From assembly GCA_002633025.1 (NCBI GenBank), contig NMRB01000496.1, positions 1 to 64,000 on the forward strand: a DNA stretch of 64,000 nt. Reading direction: 5' to 3'. The notes under the pieces were generated by a model. The model had not been told where the DNA came from and did not search any database. It saw nothing but the letters and a program-made list of their open reading frames with translations. The DNA is from Notospermus geniculatus. Lineage: Eukaryota > Nemertea > Pilidiophora > Heteronemertea > Lineidae. Both the position numbers and the translations under genes were made by a program. This document shows positions 43,905-55,406 of this stretch, piece by piece (position 1 is the stretch's first letter; each line of letters opens with the position of its first letter).

Positions 43905-45092
43905 CAGGTCAATAAACTATAGACCTGCATCAGACATCCTTTGTAACCACTTCCATGTAGTATCCCGAACCCATATTCATAAAACCTTGCTAGCTTAGTT
44001 GGCTGCTAGTTGTGTACATTGGCCTGTACAAACTGGGCACTTTAGCAAGTAACTTAAAGCCTAGCAAGGTTTTGTGAATATGGACCCAGGTGTACAGGGA
44101 GGCAGTACTTTCCTGTTCAAGGTCCTTGGATGCATTACGCATTGTAATGCACCCCTGTAAACTGGGATTCGGCACTGAATGTCATCACAACAAAAATTGT
44201 TGGCGCTGAACTGGTTTTGGAGGCGTTCAACATATAGGCCTACTACATGTATGCTTCAGCACCGTCACTCAAGCTACTCATCCTCAAAGATTATTGGTAA
44301 ACTCTGGGATGCCAAACTGGCCATTTCTACTTGGATTTCCTGCACAGCCCAATCACCCAAGGAAAAGGACCCTGAATATTCCGATCGTTTTTCATTAAAC
44401 CTTCCTGCCTGGATATCCATCACTCTGAACGCATTATTAAACTTCTCTGATGCAAAAATTTCTCCCTGACGAATCGCTGGGTCCAAGTTTGATGGGATGG
44501 TGGTTCTTCCTTGATAAGATTGATGAAGTATTCACTCTGAAAAATTCCTACGCTTTGTTCATTAATCTACTTAATCTTCTGTGAAAGACAGTATCTCCAT
44601 TTGTGATCAGTGGGAATGCAATCCATTGAAAGAACAGCTCTACCATGCACTACCAAATGCACTGCAGTGCAGAGTAAAGCTTTTACTTCAGTTACCCATA
44701 CCCCCACTGATAACCAGTTGAGATACAGCCTCTTACTATCAGAGGGAAGAATAACTATCTATCATGAAGGAAGATATTATTAAAATCTTCCATCTACTCG
44801 ATACGGCAATTTTTCCGCATTTGGCTGCAGAATTAATTGCACAGGATTTGTAGTCTGTGTAATCGGGGATAAAAAAATTGATTAGAGATGTTCATCTTAT
44901 GAACATGAGTGCGTGCTCAAGTTTCGAATCTTCGTCTCATTGGTAAATTCTCTGGTGTTGTATTTAATGTAATTTGAGCTGTTGAACAGACCGGGGATTG
45001 TACTCGTATTTCTTGCTTCATAGACATACTACACTTGAATACATGGTGTTTCGAGTAAGGCTTACATGTAGCTGGGAAGAGGTCCAAAGATA
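43905..45092. repeat. 1.2-kb direct repeat, copy 2 (with insertions at both ends)
   Basis: Homologous to 41256-42433 starting at the same CAGGTCAATAAACTAT. Its left edge is the LTR boundary. Its right edge is a TA-flanked MITE after CCAAAGATA. Copy 1 has neither insertion. Confidence 0.85.
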
Positions 45093-45472
45093 AGGCCAGA
45101 TAAAAAAAAATCTTTAGTTTAGCATCACCTCCCGCCTCAAATTTTCTTGCCGCCTCAAAATTTTTAAAATTTTTTTCCTCCTAGTTTTACCATTTTAGCA
45201 CAAACTCTGGCGATCCTCAATAGGGCCATGACTTGTATTAGTACTGTTTGAAATAAAAACCTTTTGTTTTCAGTTCTTAAAGGTTTCTAATGGTTTGTTC
45301 CTAAGGGTTTAGTATGGAAGTTGCTTGTATGGAAGCTGCAAAGCTTCAAATCTCTTTTGATGATCACATTTCAGTATGAAGAATAAAAATAAAAAATAAA
45401 AAAGAACCTCCTCCCTCCTCACTTTTTACAAGTATGACTGATGCTAAACTAAAGATTATTTTTATATGGCCT
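45093..45472. mobile_element. 380-bp MITE with TA target duplication
   Basis: AGGCCAGATAAAAAAAAATC-TTTAGTTTAGCATCA at the left is inverted at the right (TGATGCTAAACTAAAGATTA ... ATATGGCCT). TA flanks at 45091-45092 and 45473-45474. Copy 1 of the direct repeat reads AAAGATAAGATGT, the exact empty site. TA duplication is typical of Tc1/mariner elements. The inside is T-rich then A-rich. Confidence 0.8.
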
Positions 45473-45547
45473 TAAGATGTCCCAACTCATTGCTGTAGAA
45501 CTAAGACAAGAAGATTGAGCTGTTAAGCGTAGACTGCACATCACCAC

Positions 45548-45701
45548 CAGGCGGGGATCCAAGGGGGGTGCATTGGCGCATGCTCCCCCTTTTGGCCAAC
45601 AAATCTGTAAAATCAACCGTGAAATTCTGGAACTTGGGGCAAATTTCAATGTTCCCAGCACAGTGTGCACCCTCTTTTCCCAAATTCTAGATCCACCCCT
45701 G
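45548..45701 (-). mobile_element. hAT-like MITE with 5-bp target duplication ACCAC
   Basis: Reverse complement CAGGGGTGGATCTAGAATTT ... CCTTGGATCCCCGCCTG. ACCAC at 45543-45547 is repeated at 45702-45706. Inverse homolog of 8894-9067 throughout. Confidence 0.8.
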
Positions 45702-45706
45702 ACCAC

Positions 45707-46134
45707 TGTCATTGCCAGGTAAGTATTTCGGTGACCGAGAAAGTGTGCAGGCCTCACGGGCAACAGCAACAAGCAATGAAAATATTGTTGAAGACAGTCA
45801 TTGCCATCCACAGCACATGTGGCAATAGCGTTGCCTATGTTGCTTATATTCTGAGGTAGCATGCCAACTCACCCAAAAAATTGCTGGCCAACCAGAATCT
45901 GTACAAGCTCAGAATGTTCTGCAGGCCTCAGAATATGTTGTGGTATCACGCCATTGAGATTTGAGATGCCACATTATTCACATCTTCCACTTCAGAGTCG
46001 GCCACCTCATTATCAGCTCATAGAAAAACCAGTCAGTTCTTCCTCCATATTCCCCTGCTTGGTCGGTTAAACCTAATGAAATTTGCAGTGGACTTGGTAT
46101 TTCTTCGTTTTCGCTTGGTAGTATGGGGCCCTGG
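45707..46134. other. No recognisable feature
   Basis: No gene or repeat seen. Confidence 0.3.
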
Positions 46135-46395
46135 TAAAGTATAATTCACCCAAACTTCAATAAGGGCAAAGTCCCAGGCCTGTGCAGCAGGCACGTAGAG
46201 TGAACAAAATGATTAAACCACAAATCACATTACCAGTTGACTGAGCACAACCTTGGATTGGAGTGTTTGCTATAGGCTGTTCAAGTAACCCTAACATCAT
46301 TACGTTACTGTGAGATGGATTATTTACCACTGACTTGTGCAGATTTTCAAGCTTGGCACTTTGCCCATGTTGAAGTCGGGGTGAATTATACTTTA
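46135..46395. mobile_element. Foldback MITE with TAAAGTATAATTCACC ends
   Basis: TAAAGTATAATTCACCC followed by AAACTTCAA at the left, inverted at the right as TTGAAGTCGGGGTGAATTAT ACTTTA. 261 bp. Confidence 0.65.
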
Positions 46396-47472
46396 CTTTG
46401 AATGGCGAACAGTTTGGACTCTCAAATCTCTGTCCAATCACACGAGCTGTTACTATTTATCACCAAGTAAAACAAATTCTGATTGGTGTTTGTGTTATCT
46501 TTGATTTCATTTCATCTTTTCTTCTGATTGCTGTTCAATGCTATGTCAAGAATGATTAACTAATCATAAAATGAAAAATCTCTCGCGGCAGTACCGAGTA
46601 TTTTGCGTGATGCTAGGTGATTGACGAATGAGGGTGATATCATTAGAGCAAACATCACGTCATATTTTAATTAACTGCTAAACTGATGATTATGAATTAG
46701 CGGAAAAACCTTGATTTATTTCAACCTTGTTGAATAGCTGGAATGTGTTTAAAACAATCAAATAGTCCATCATCAAATTTTCAAGATAAAATTAATTTGA
46801 TCGGTATAGGAATATGTTGATCTAAGATAGTCATGCATTAAAGATAATGTATCATGGCTTCATTGTCTACATTCAATGTTTGTAAACATGGATGTTTGTG
46901 AACATGGATGTTTGTAAACATGGATGTTTACATCAGACTTGTTATTCATCAGATGTGTTATTTTTGACTTTTGGGACATGCCAACCCACCAAATTGAATA
47001 CTTTCGGTATCAAAAGAATTTCTAGAGAGGCATGCCACCAACACATTACTTAAGACAAAGAAAGACTGGACACAAAGAAAATGTTAATGAACAATGATTT
47101 TCATGGCCCGCGAAAATACCAGTGATACGTTATCTTTAACTTTAAAAAAATTACCAATAACCTCATTACGTGTACGATTCTGAAGTTTGAATATTGCGTT
47201 AGTAAATGAGATCATTTTTGTGGCCGAACTCGAAGCGAAAAGATCCTCTCGAGGACTGTTATCAAATAAAACCCTGCGCACAATTTGATTTCAAACTACG
47301 CTAAGAAGCCCATAAATATTTGCTCTTGAGAATGTTAATGTCATTTTGGCAATCAGCTGCGTCCTAAGTTTACCTGCACACATGTGGAATGGTTCAATTT
47401 TCTGTATCAAAAGGGTGTTGGAGTCCAACAAACTGTAATTTGGTTGCAGCTGTGGGGAGTCTGGTCTATGTA
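46396..47472. other. Unassigned; small tandem repeat at 46880-46932
   Basis: Three 18-bp units AACATGGATGTTTGTAA at about 46883-46932. No gene. The rest is AT-rich. Confidence 0.4.
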
Positions 47473-47561
47473 ATGATATCCAACACAGAGCACAAAAAAT
47501 GACACACAAAATGATAGTAAATATAAAGTCGTCTCCAAATCTCGCAAATTTCCAACCCCCT
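47473..47561 (-). mobile_element. Hammerhead-like element, truncated 3' part
   Basis: Matches the distal part of cluster unit B (ATCCAACACAGAGCAC, GACACACAAAATGATAGTAA, AAGTCGTCTCC) and breaks off within the hairpin (CCAACCCC). Confidence 0.6.
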
Positions 47562-49283
47562 AGGTGTAAGAAATGAAATCCGGTACCATGGTACCTAGCT
47601 AGTGTTTTTCGTCGTTACGACATTCACAAATTGTCGGTGGTGCTGAGGCTGCATGGCCAAAAAAGTGAAGCGTAATCACACCAAAAGAAGTCATTCCTTG
47701 CTACACTTCTTGTGGTAGAGAAAGGTAAATGTATTAATATCCGCTGCCGGTTCCTTCTTTCTCTCCACCACACATCAGGATGGCTGTCCACAGCACATCA
47801 CGATAGCTGTCCTTGTGTCTGTGTGCGTAATTCATCTAATTTTTTTTCAATGATGAGATTGAAGCATGTGTAAAGAAACCGTCTGCAATTTTCTGCTATG
47901 ATGAGATTGGTGAAGATGTTTTTGTGGATTCCGTGGCTTGTTTTTCCCCATGATGGTGAAGTAAGTACAGTTCTGGGTGCTGTTGATGGTAAACTCTTGG
48001 TTCATTTAAACTGTGGGAATCTTGGTGATGAACCATTGGTTTTAAAGAGGAGGAACCTGTTTGCTAATTGTGGTGAACAACAACAATCTGGGACGTGGGT
48101 GATGTTGATGTTTATTTTGGAAACGGGGGGAAATTTTCAAATGAAACTTTTTGAATTGATGTCATAAGACATTGGGAAATGTTGGTAGCTCAGTTTGGTT
48201 GGCGAACATGTCAGTTTCCCCTTAACCATTTGATTGTTTGGCTGTGAGAAGAAACCTGGGGTGACGTTGTTGACAAACTTAAAGTTGTCATCAGAAGGTG
48301 CATTGTATCTGGGTGCTATCAAAAATAGATTTTTGGGGCTATTGGTAATCATCCAGGATTGCACACCGGGGGCTGGTTGTTGTTGGTGGTAACTAGATTG
48401 CAAACACAACAGATCTGTTAATTATGGTAGTCAGTGGTGAAAACCAGAGGAATCTAAGGTGCTATTTCCACTATGTGGACAAAAAAGAAGTGTCTATCAA
48501 TTTCAGTATGACTAACTACGAAAACTATGAGTGACCTCTGCCAAAGAAGCAAAAATCTCGAAAGAGCTCTTTTCCAACCTGACACAGCTCAGCCAGATGA
48601 TGACACTTACAGTCAAAGCAGAGACTCTGTCTCTGAACGCTAGACTGGGTAAAAAGAATCAGTATCATTCTATGAATACACAACCTGACAAAGCGATTCT
48701 TTCTTCCAGGCACGTTATGAGAGTCACTAGTGCCTTTATCGGTGATATTACACAAAACGTCAAGTGTCAGCCTTCAACAGTCGATTACAAATCTACAATT
48801 GAGACAGGAACTAGAATGACAGTGACGCTCCACTGGTAACTGATCCATCCCAGTGGTGCAATGGATCTTTCGAGAAATCGCCCGTAGTCTGTACACGGCT
48901 GTGGAATGGCTTCTTTTAGTGTACTGAACGGTTGTAAATTAGGGATGGAGGAAATTGAAATAGCTACTTTCTTACGCTTTATGGCAAGGATGTGCAGGGG
49001 GAATAAGAAATGTCTAGAGTTTCACCTATTCTTAAAGTGACGGGAATCGCTGCTGTGCTGTTTTTCAAGCAATTTTATCGTGCTTTGTTATCGGAACTGA
49101 GCAGCTTTGGAGCGTTTTTGTTGTGGTGAACCAGCAGGTCCACAAATCTTCCGCTGGAAGAATTACTGGTTTAACCCACTCTGTATTTTGAACTAGTTGG
49201 AGACAAAGGCCCATAAACCATGGGACTGGATGGGCTGGGGCCTGTTGTTGACCTGCACAAATCTCGTGGGGAAGCAGCTAAAT
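47562..49283. other. No recognisable feature
   Basis: Open frames at 47898-48167 and 48531-48839 (plus) are of moderate protein-like texture but have no recognised motif or supporting splice structure. Confidence 0.3.
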
Positions 49284-49474
49284 ATGACTCTATCTTGCAA
49301 AAGTAGGCGCATGTCATAGGTGATCATCAGTTTACTTAACTATCACTGCTGTCCACTACTATTGTCAACCCGCCGAGATGTACACGTACAATTCAGCGAT
49401 TGTGTTGTAAGGCCGTTAACCCTTTCCTCGGTTGCAACTTGCACCTACTTTTGCTACATGTAGATTGGGTCAAA
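49284..49474. mobile_element. MITE, TGTGACCCGATC family, copy 2
   Basis: TGACTCTATCTTGCAAAAGT ... GGCGCATGTC at the left and ACTTGCACCTACTTTTGC ... GATTGGGTCA at the right; centre TATCACTGCTGTCCACTACT as in 19698-19894. More diverged ends. Confidence 0.65.
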
Positions 49475-49856
49475 AATACGTAAAAGCGTTCCTGCGCAAG
49501 TTGGCTCTCAATTGGCAGTGTACTGCTGTTGGTGTCCTTATGACTTCTGCTAGGCCTATGAGTGTTCTATGGTTGAATTGCAACGTTGGCACTATCTTAC
49601 TTCCAACAACCCTAGTATGGGCAGGAGCTGATGGGTTAATCCTATTCTGTCCAACCTTGGATGAAGCTTCACAAAATCTGTCAGATTTTCTTACCTAATA
49701 TCAATCAAATGCAAATTTTTCCAACATAATTTTTGCTTTCATTTAGTTCCAAACTGTTCCTTTTCTGAGCGACAAGTCTTCCACAAAAACTTTTTTCACC
49801 TTGTCAGCAATCCAAATGAAAATTGATGTAATGCAATTACTCAATTCCTAATTTGA
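49475..49856. other. No recognisable feature
   Basis: AT-rich spacer. Confidence 0.3.
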
Positions 49857-49861
49857 TATGC

Positions 49862-50282
49862 CAGGGCTCCCGCGGATCCTTAAAAAGCATTAAAAGTCAG
49901 GAATTTTTGTTTTTCAGAATTAAGGCCTTAAAAAGCCTTAAATTTGGAATTTTTTCACTCAGTGGCCTTAAAAAGGCCTTAAATTTGATGTAGCTTCAGT
50001 TTTGAAATTTCATTAAACCGTTTCCCCTTCCTAATCCTAACGACGTTTTTATTCATATCAGTTGAAAACTGCCCGGTCGTGAAAGTTAGGATCCCGCCCT
50101 CAGCGCTAACCTTCAGGCTGAGCTAAACCATTTATGTGTTCTTTATGACATCCTCCTGAGTTAATATTTACCGCAAGTACATGAAAACTCCTGACAACTT
50201 GGCCTTAAATTTTTCCTGGACTGACCTTAAAAAGCCTTAAAAAGGCCTTAATTTTGGTCACCAAAAAGCCGCAGGAACCATG
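49862..50282. mobile_element. hAT-like element with TATGC 5-bp duplication
   Basis: CAGGGCTCCCGCGGATCC at the left, CCGCAGGAACCATG at the right. TATGC at 49857-49861 is repeated at 50283-50287. Both flanks carry repeated CTTAAAAAGGCCTTAAATTT words in opposite orientation. 421 bp, non-coding. Confidence 0.7.
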
Positions 50283-50517
50283 TATGCAGTCGTGTCCTTC
50301 TGGGGTTATCCCGGTCATCCCTAGGGGGCGCTCTAGCCAATTGAGATGTTTGTTCAAGTAAATATCTTCATTCATCATTCTGATCGTAGACGTGGGATTA
50401 GCACGACAGAGTGTAGAAGAAGAACCGGTAGGAGATTTTTCTGTCGAATTTAGTGTTTTAACACTTTGGGGTCATTATCGATAAGCCGTGGCAATGTCAG
50501 CTATAACTCTCAGCACC

Positions 50518-50662
50518 ACATGCAGCAAGATTATTTTGAACTCAGGACTGGTTGAGCCACAACTTTTCCATTGTCACATCATGCCCTGGCAAACCTGAAC
50601 AATTGAAAAAGGTGTGGTTCAACCTTGCGTTCAAGATAATCGTTGTCGGTGCATACGGCCCT
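50518..50662. mobile_element. Foldback MITE, GCATGCACCAA family, copy 3
   Basis: ACATGCAGCAAGATTATTTT, GAACTCAGG, GTTGAGCCACAACTTTTCC, ATCATGCCCTGGCAAACCTG as in 19927-20211; right end GGTGCATACGGCCCT. Confidence 0.65.
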
Positions 50663-50794
50663 CAGGGTCTCGATTGCCCTAGCTCCAGATAGCTCACTTA
50701 TCTGGAGCTGAATAGACTCTCTCCAGAGATTTGCCCATAGCACACAAAGAATCCTCTCCATGCCTATGGGGTGAATCGAATGTGATCCACTCTG

Positions 50795-50885
50795 AATCCT
50801 AACCCTTGGCCCCCGACAACCCTTGAGACCTGGCCTCCTACCCCTGACCCCAAAAGCCTTCTCCTAATCCTAACCCTAACCCCGG
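50795..50885 (-). repeat. Degenerate CCCTAA-like tract
   Basis: AATCCTAACCCTTGGCCCCC ... CTAATCCTAACCCTAACCCC. C-rich telomere-like words with only two clean CCCTAA units. Probably an old interstitial tract. Confidence 0.45.
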
Positions 50886-50966
50886 ACGCTTACAGGCAGC
50901 CGTTACCCTAGATACTGGGTTCCCTGTTGCATGTTCCATAGGATTAGATGATGTTTACACATACTA

Positions 50967-51050
50967 GAATGATAGTAAACGTAAAGTCGTCTCCGAATTT
51001 CATTTACTATCATTTTGCATGTCGTTCTTTGTGCTCTATGTTGGATATTA
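50967..51050 (+). mobile_element. Hammerhead-like family, rearranged fragment
   Basis: AATGATAGTAAACGTAAAGT ... CTCCGAATTTC joined to an inverse piece TTTACTATCATTTTGCATGT ... GTGCTCTATGTTGGATATTA. The hairpin core is missing. Confidence 0.55.
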
Positions 51051-51655
51051 TGGTACTAGAACCTGTTGATTTGATAATCAGTTTACAGGTGGCAGCACCA
51101 ACAACGCATATCGCCAAAACAAATTGATGAATGAAAGAGTTAATTTTGCAAATGGGCATTTCATTGATGACCCTGGTAACATATCCTCACCATCGGAACA
51201 AAGTGGCCATAGATTTGAGTAACGAGGTGCCGCAATTCACTGATGACTAAACTCATTGCAGGGCGATCAGTTATCAATACTGTGGCAGACGACAGTCCCG
51301 GACCAACCGCGTGTACGTCAACGAGATGGCTGAAGTAATTATAGCATGGCTAAATGGGGGTAAAAACTTGTACGACAACGTGGCTACGATTGTTTTGCTG
51401 AAAGCTTTGAAGAGAGACGTAACGTTACCAATGACAAAAATACTAGAGCAGTTCATTACGTGGCACTGCATCATACGATGCATCATGCTAAAGAACCTTG
51501 TTCTACTGGTGGTACTTTTGCATCCTGAAGTAATCACGTCTTTTTAGGATTGCTCCTACACTCGCATCCACAAAGCCGAAGGAACAGTGCCCTAAGGAGA
51601 ACTGACTTCCTCAGGATGTTTTTGAGGCCTCACCACAAAGCAGGCCATGCTAACG
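51051..51655. other. No recognisable feature
   Basis: No gene or repeat recognised. Confidence 0.3.
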
Positions 51656-52094
51656 ATTTTGTATTTGACTTTTCCATCAGGGCAGACACTATAGCATTAT
51701 TGGCCAATAGTACGGAGGAGGGCATCTCAAGCTACTCATGTTCATCACTTGGATGGGGTGTTTTACTTGCCCTTGCAAAGGCACAAGGTACAAGGCACCA
51801 TGGCTTACTGTACCATGCGACAGACGTGAAGAGCCAGGAATGAAATCCCATATAGTATAACCCTGGCTGGATTTGAACCCGGTGTAACGTTTTTCAGTGA
51901 GGCCCGTGTGCCAGTGTGACATTACAATAGATTGACGGAATAAGCGGCGACTTGACAATGAGCAACACACAGAGAAACAGTGAGTCTGTTTCCCAGTGTT
52001 TTCCGAACAATGGGAATCACACAGAAAAACGGCCACACTGAAAAACGTTACACCTGAGCAGATGTGATAACCACTCGGCTATCAGGGCTCCTCC
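51656..52094 (-). mobile_element. tRNA-Ala-like SINE, full length, split by a MITE
   Basis: Tail and body at 51656-51882 (ACTTTTCCATCAGGGCAG, CAAGCTACTCATGTTCATCA, TGAAATCCCATATAG, GGATTTGAACCCGG). The remainder of the head is at 52053-52094 (GAGCAGATGTGATAACCACT, CGGCTATCAGGGCTCCTC). Confidence 0.75.
51883..52052. mobile_element. 170-bp MITE with TGTAACGTTTTTCAGTG ends inside the SINE head
   Basis: TGTAACGTTTTTCAGTGAGG at the left and its inverse (CCACACTGAAAAACGTTACA) at the right. Internal CACAGAGAAACAGTGAGTCT and TGTTTTCCGAACAATGGG. About 12 bases of SINE head are missing at the site, so the target duplication is unclear. Confidence 0.75.
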
Positions 52095-52545
52095 AAAATA
52101 TATTGTTGAGTGGATCACAAAGGCAGCTCCTGTACAAGACAGCGACATCCTTCATTCCATATCTTGCTTGCTTTTGTCCTGTCCCCTCTATCTTTCTTCC
52201 ATCCAAACCATCTTTACGCCATCCTCATCATTGTCCTCTTGTGCAAGTCAAGATTGATTCAACCGAAGCAAAAACCCCGCTCAAAGTCCCCCCTCCCCCT
52301 TTGTTGGTTCTTTCCTCGATATAAAATACCCTACAGTCCTAAATACCCGTGGGGGTGTCACGAGGCTTGGTTCTGACAGAATCGCTATGTGCAAGATGGA
52401 TTGGCCAATCATCCATCATTTTACAAACATTACCGTTGATGTCCTACATGAAAAGGACTGTCTGAAGTTGTAAATGATTCTGTTGTAAGGGCGTAATCTG
52501 TTATTGAGAAGGTGACAGGCCTGCCATGGTTTGGCCAATGTTTCT
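52095..52545. other. No recognisable feature
   Basis: No gene seen. Confidence 0.3.
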
Positions 52546-52549
52546 GGTG

Positions 52550-53045
52550 GTTCTTGAATAATGAAATGTGGTTGACTGAAATTTGAAGTCTGCGAAGGAC
52601 TTGGATTTTGTTTGGATGTCCCTTTTGCCTTACCCTGATATTTTCAGGAACAGCATGTGCTTTGCTATACCATTCTGGAATGCAGCTCTCCTCATGTCAG
52701 GCCTAGGACAAGCAATGGCAGTCTTCTCGCAGCAGCAGCGATTCAAGGACTTGATTTGAAGTTTGACATTTGAAGTCTGTGGAAGACTCAAATTTTGTTA
52801 CGGTGTCCCTTTGGCCATACCATTTGATATTTTCAGGAAGAGCATGTCCTTTGCTGTAGCGAATGCAACTCTTCTCATGGAATGCCTACCTAAGCCAAGC
52901 AATGAAAATCTTTTTGATGCAGCAACTCAAGGACTTTGATTTGGTCAGGGTGATCTTTGCCATTGATGTCATTCGGAACAACATGTGGTCACCCTATTAG
53001 AATGCAGCTCTGCTTACGGAAGGCCGATCAAAATCTTCACATTGG
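52550..53045 (+). repeat. Three diverged tandem units (145-200 bp)
   Basis: Each unit has a GACT(T/C)-ATTTTGTT-TGTCCCTTTGCC-like start (52598, 52785, 52930), then ATTTTCAGGAA-AGCATG, then GAATGCAGCTCT-CTCATG. Old local duplication. Confidence 0.55.
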
Positions 53046-53466
53046 CAACCACTTGCAGAATCACCATGCTCTGTATGGACTCAAATATCCTATTCATGCA
53101 GTCCTCCAACTTTGGTGGAACTATAAGCGACAAATTAGCTTCTGCTTTCAGAATAATCCTCCATTGACAAAAAACCAATAAGATGTCTTAGCCTGCCCTG
53201 CTAATTCTGGGCTGGAGGATCTCTGAGGCTTACAAAACTCATGATTGCATGTGTTGTCGAAATCCTGTTGATGCTAAGTGTCAAATTGTTGTATGGATGT
53301 TGGGGTTGCATCTTGTCCGGAAAGCCATGACTTCGAGTATCATTTCAAACGATACTCAAAGTTTGGTGGAAAAGCTCTTTTGCAGACTGACTATTTCTTT
53401 CTAAGAAGTACAGTGAGGCAGTCTAGTTATTTTCTGATCTGCAAATCTTGCAGGGGAGGCTGGTGA
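53046..53466. other. No recognisable feature
   Basis: No gene seen. Confidence 0.3.
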
Positions 53467-53809
53467 TTTGTACTTAAGATTTTCAGTCAGGTCCGAAGCC
53501 ATAGCATTATTGGCCCTGGTAGTACAGAAGAAGTCATCTCAAGCTCCTCATTCTTCTTACTTGGATGGGTTGCAAAGGATCTCTACTAGAAAATGCCTGA
53601 GGAAGACCCCGGTTGGGGTCGAAAATTTGCGAAATTCGGAGACGACTTTACTTATACTTGTCTTGCAAAGGCACAAGGTTTAAGGCACCATGGATTACTG
53701 TCCCATGCGACGGCCTGAAGAACCAGGGATGATCAATCCCATGTGGCCCAGGACGGACCCGGGACCTGGCTCTAAGTTGACGTGATAACCACTAGGCTGT
53801 CAAGGCTGG
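53467..53809 (-). mobile_element. tRNA-Ala-like SINE, split by a hammerhead-like element
   Basis: Tail GATTTGTACTTAAGATTTTC ... TATTGGCCCTGG at the left; after the insertion TTGCAAAGGCACAAGG ... GATAACCACTAGGCTGTC. Head partly decayed. Confidence 0.7.
53579..53662 (+). mobile_element. 84-bp hammerhead-like element in a SINE
   Basis: Flanked by TTGCAAAGG (53570-53578 and 53663-53671). Core: ATGCCTGAGGAAGACCCC-GGTT-GGGGTC-GAAAATTTGCGAAATTC then GGAGACGACTTTACTTATAC, matching cluster units B and C. Among the shortest complete-looking copies. Confidence 0.65.
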
Positions 53810-54124
53810 TGATAATGAGGTCTCTGGTTTATTACCAAAGTTCAAAATATTCCATGGCTCATTTTTCATTCGTCAGGCATAGCCATCGATAACGTTCCAT
53901 GGCTTTTGGCAAGAGTTTGAAGACGAACGTTCTTGTCATCCATCATTGTGTGTCATGAGGAGATCCATGTATCCCATTTTATGACATTGGTCCATATGGT
54001 TGTCAAGTATTATTGACGATCTGCTCCGGCTGGTTTATTTGATAGTCGAGGCCAGTGAAGAGGAGGACAGGGCGAAATTAGTTCTGATTTTCAGCTCCAA
54101 GTTCATTTCAAGTTGGATTGGTAG
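53810..54124. other. No recognisable feature
   Basis: No gene seen. Confidence 0.3.
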
Positions 54125-54277
54125 AAACCTTTGTCCTTTAAGTGTTCCATATTAATAGAGACCTTTTTGTCCTTTGAGTGTTCAAAACACTCAAAGGACA
54201 AAAAGATTTTTGAGTGTTTTGTCCTTTGAGTGTTCCTTTTTGTCCTTTGAGTGTTCCATATTAATAGAAACCTTTTT
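54125..54277 (+). repeat. TTTGTCCTTTGAGTGTTC tandem and palindromic array
   Basis: Four direct copies of GTCCTTTGAGTGTTC plus one inverted (AACACTCAAAGGACAAAAAG); CATATTAATAGAAACC occurs twice. The array is broken after CCTTTTT by the next element and resumes at GTCCTTTGAGTG (55407). Confidence 0.8.
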
Positions 54278-55406
54278 ATGCCCCCGCTGCAACGCAGTCG
54301 GGGGCATTATGTCGTCACCCGTTACGTCCGTCGTCGTCGTCCGTCGTCGTCGTCCGTCGTCCGTTTATTGTTTCCGTTCATTTAAAAGAGAACTGTTCGT
54401 CCGATCAAATTGATTTTTGGTATGCATGTTGGGGGTGACTAGAGGAAGGTTCCTTTCGAAAATGGCCGCGCTCCGATTTCCAATATGGCTACCAGAGCCG
54501 CCATCTAGAAATTGGTTTCCGTCGATTTCAGGGAAAACTGTTTCTCCGATCAAATTGATTTTTGGTATGCATGTTGGGGGTGACTAGAGGAAGGTTCCTT
54601 TCGAAAATGGCCGCGCTCCGATTTCCAATATGGCTACCAGAGCCGCCATCTAGAAATTGGTTTCCGTCGATTTCAGGGAAAACTGTTTCTCCGATCAAAT
54701 TGATTTTTGGTATGCATGTTGGGGGTGACTAGAGGAAGGTTCCTTTCGAAAATGGCCGCGCTCCGATTTCCAATATGGCTACCAGAGCCGCCATCTAGAA
54801 ATTGGTTTCCGTCGATTTCAGGGAAAACTGTTTCTCCGATCAAATTGATTTTTGGTATGCATGTTGGGGGTGACTAGAGGAAGGTTCCTTTCGAAAATGG
54901 CCGCGCTCCGATTTCCAATATGGCTACCAGAGCCGCCATCTTGAAATTGGTTTCCGTCGATTTCAGGAAGAACTGTTTGTTCCATCAAATTGATTTTCGG
55001 TATGCATGTTGGGGGTGACTAGAGGAAGGTTCCTTTCGAAAACGGCCGTGCTGCGATTTACAATATGGCCACAAGAACCACCATCTTGAAATCAGATTCC
55101 GTCAATTTCAGGGCCGCGTTTGTCTGATCCTATTGACTTTTTGTATGTATGTTGAGGACGACTCAAGTAAGGTTCCTTATGAAAATGGCTGCATTTCAAT
55201 TTACAATATGGCCGCCAGAGCTGGCATCTTGAAATCAGATTCCGTCAATTTCAGGAATGTAGCCTACTGTTTGTCCGGTGATATGGGTTTTTGGTATGCA
55301 TGTTCCCTGATATCGACGGAATCTGATTTCAACATAACTTGACTGGAGGTTCGCCCAACTCAACATACACGCGGGGGCATATGCCACGCTTTGCGTTGCT
55401 CTTGTT
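54278..55406 (+). mobile_element. Helentron-like element made of 145-bp tandem units
   Basis: Left end ATGCCCCCGCTGCAACGCAG followed by TCGGGGGCAT, a hairpin. A GTCGTCGTCGTCCGTC microsatellite follows, then seven tandem units starting at 54401, 54546, 54691, 54836 and 54981 (exactly 145 bp apart), about 55124 and 55275. The first four are almost identical, later ones decay. Units carry TTTGGTATGCATGTTGGGGG and TTCCAATATGGCTACCAGAG. The right end contains CGCGGGGGCAT. The flanking array gives the empty site CCTTTTT-GTCCTTTGAG. Non-coding, with no or at most 2-bp duplication. Architecture as in Helentron-derived DINE/HINE elements. Confidence 0.7.

Noticed and set aside
48531-48839. 102-codon plus-strand frame as a gene
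   Set aside because: It begins only at a GTG directly after a stop, has no splice acceptor giving entry, and no recognised motif.
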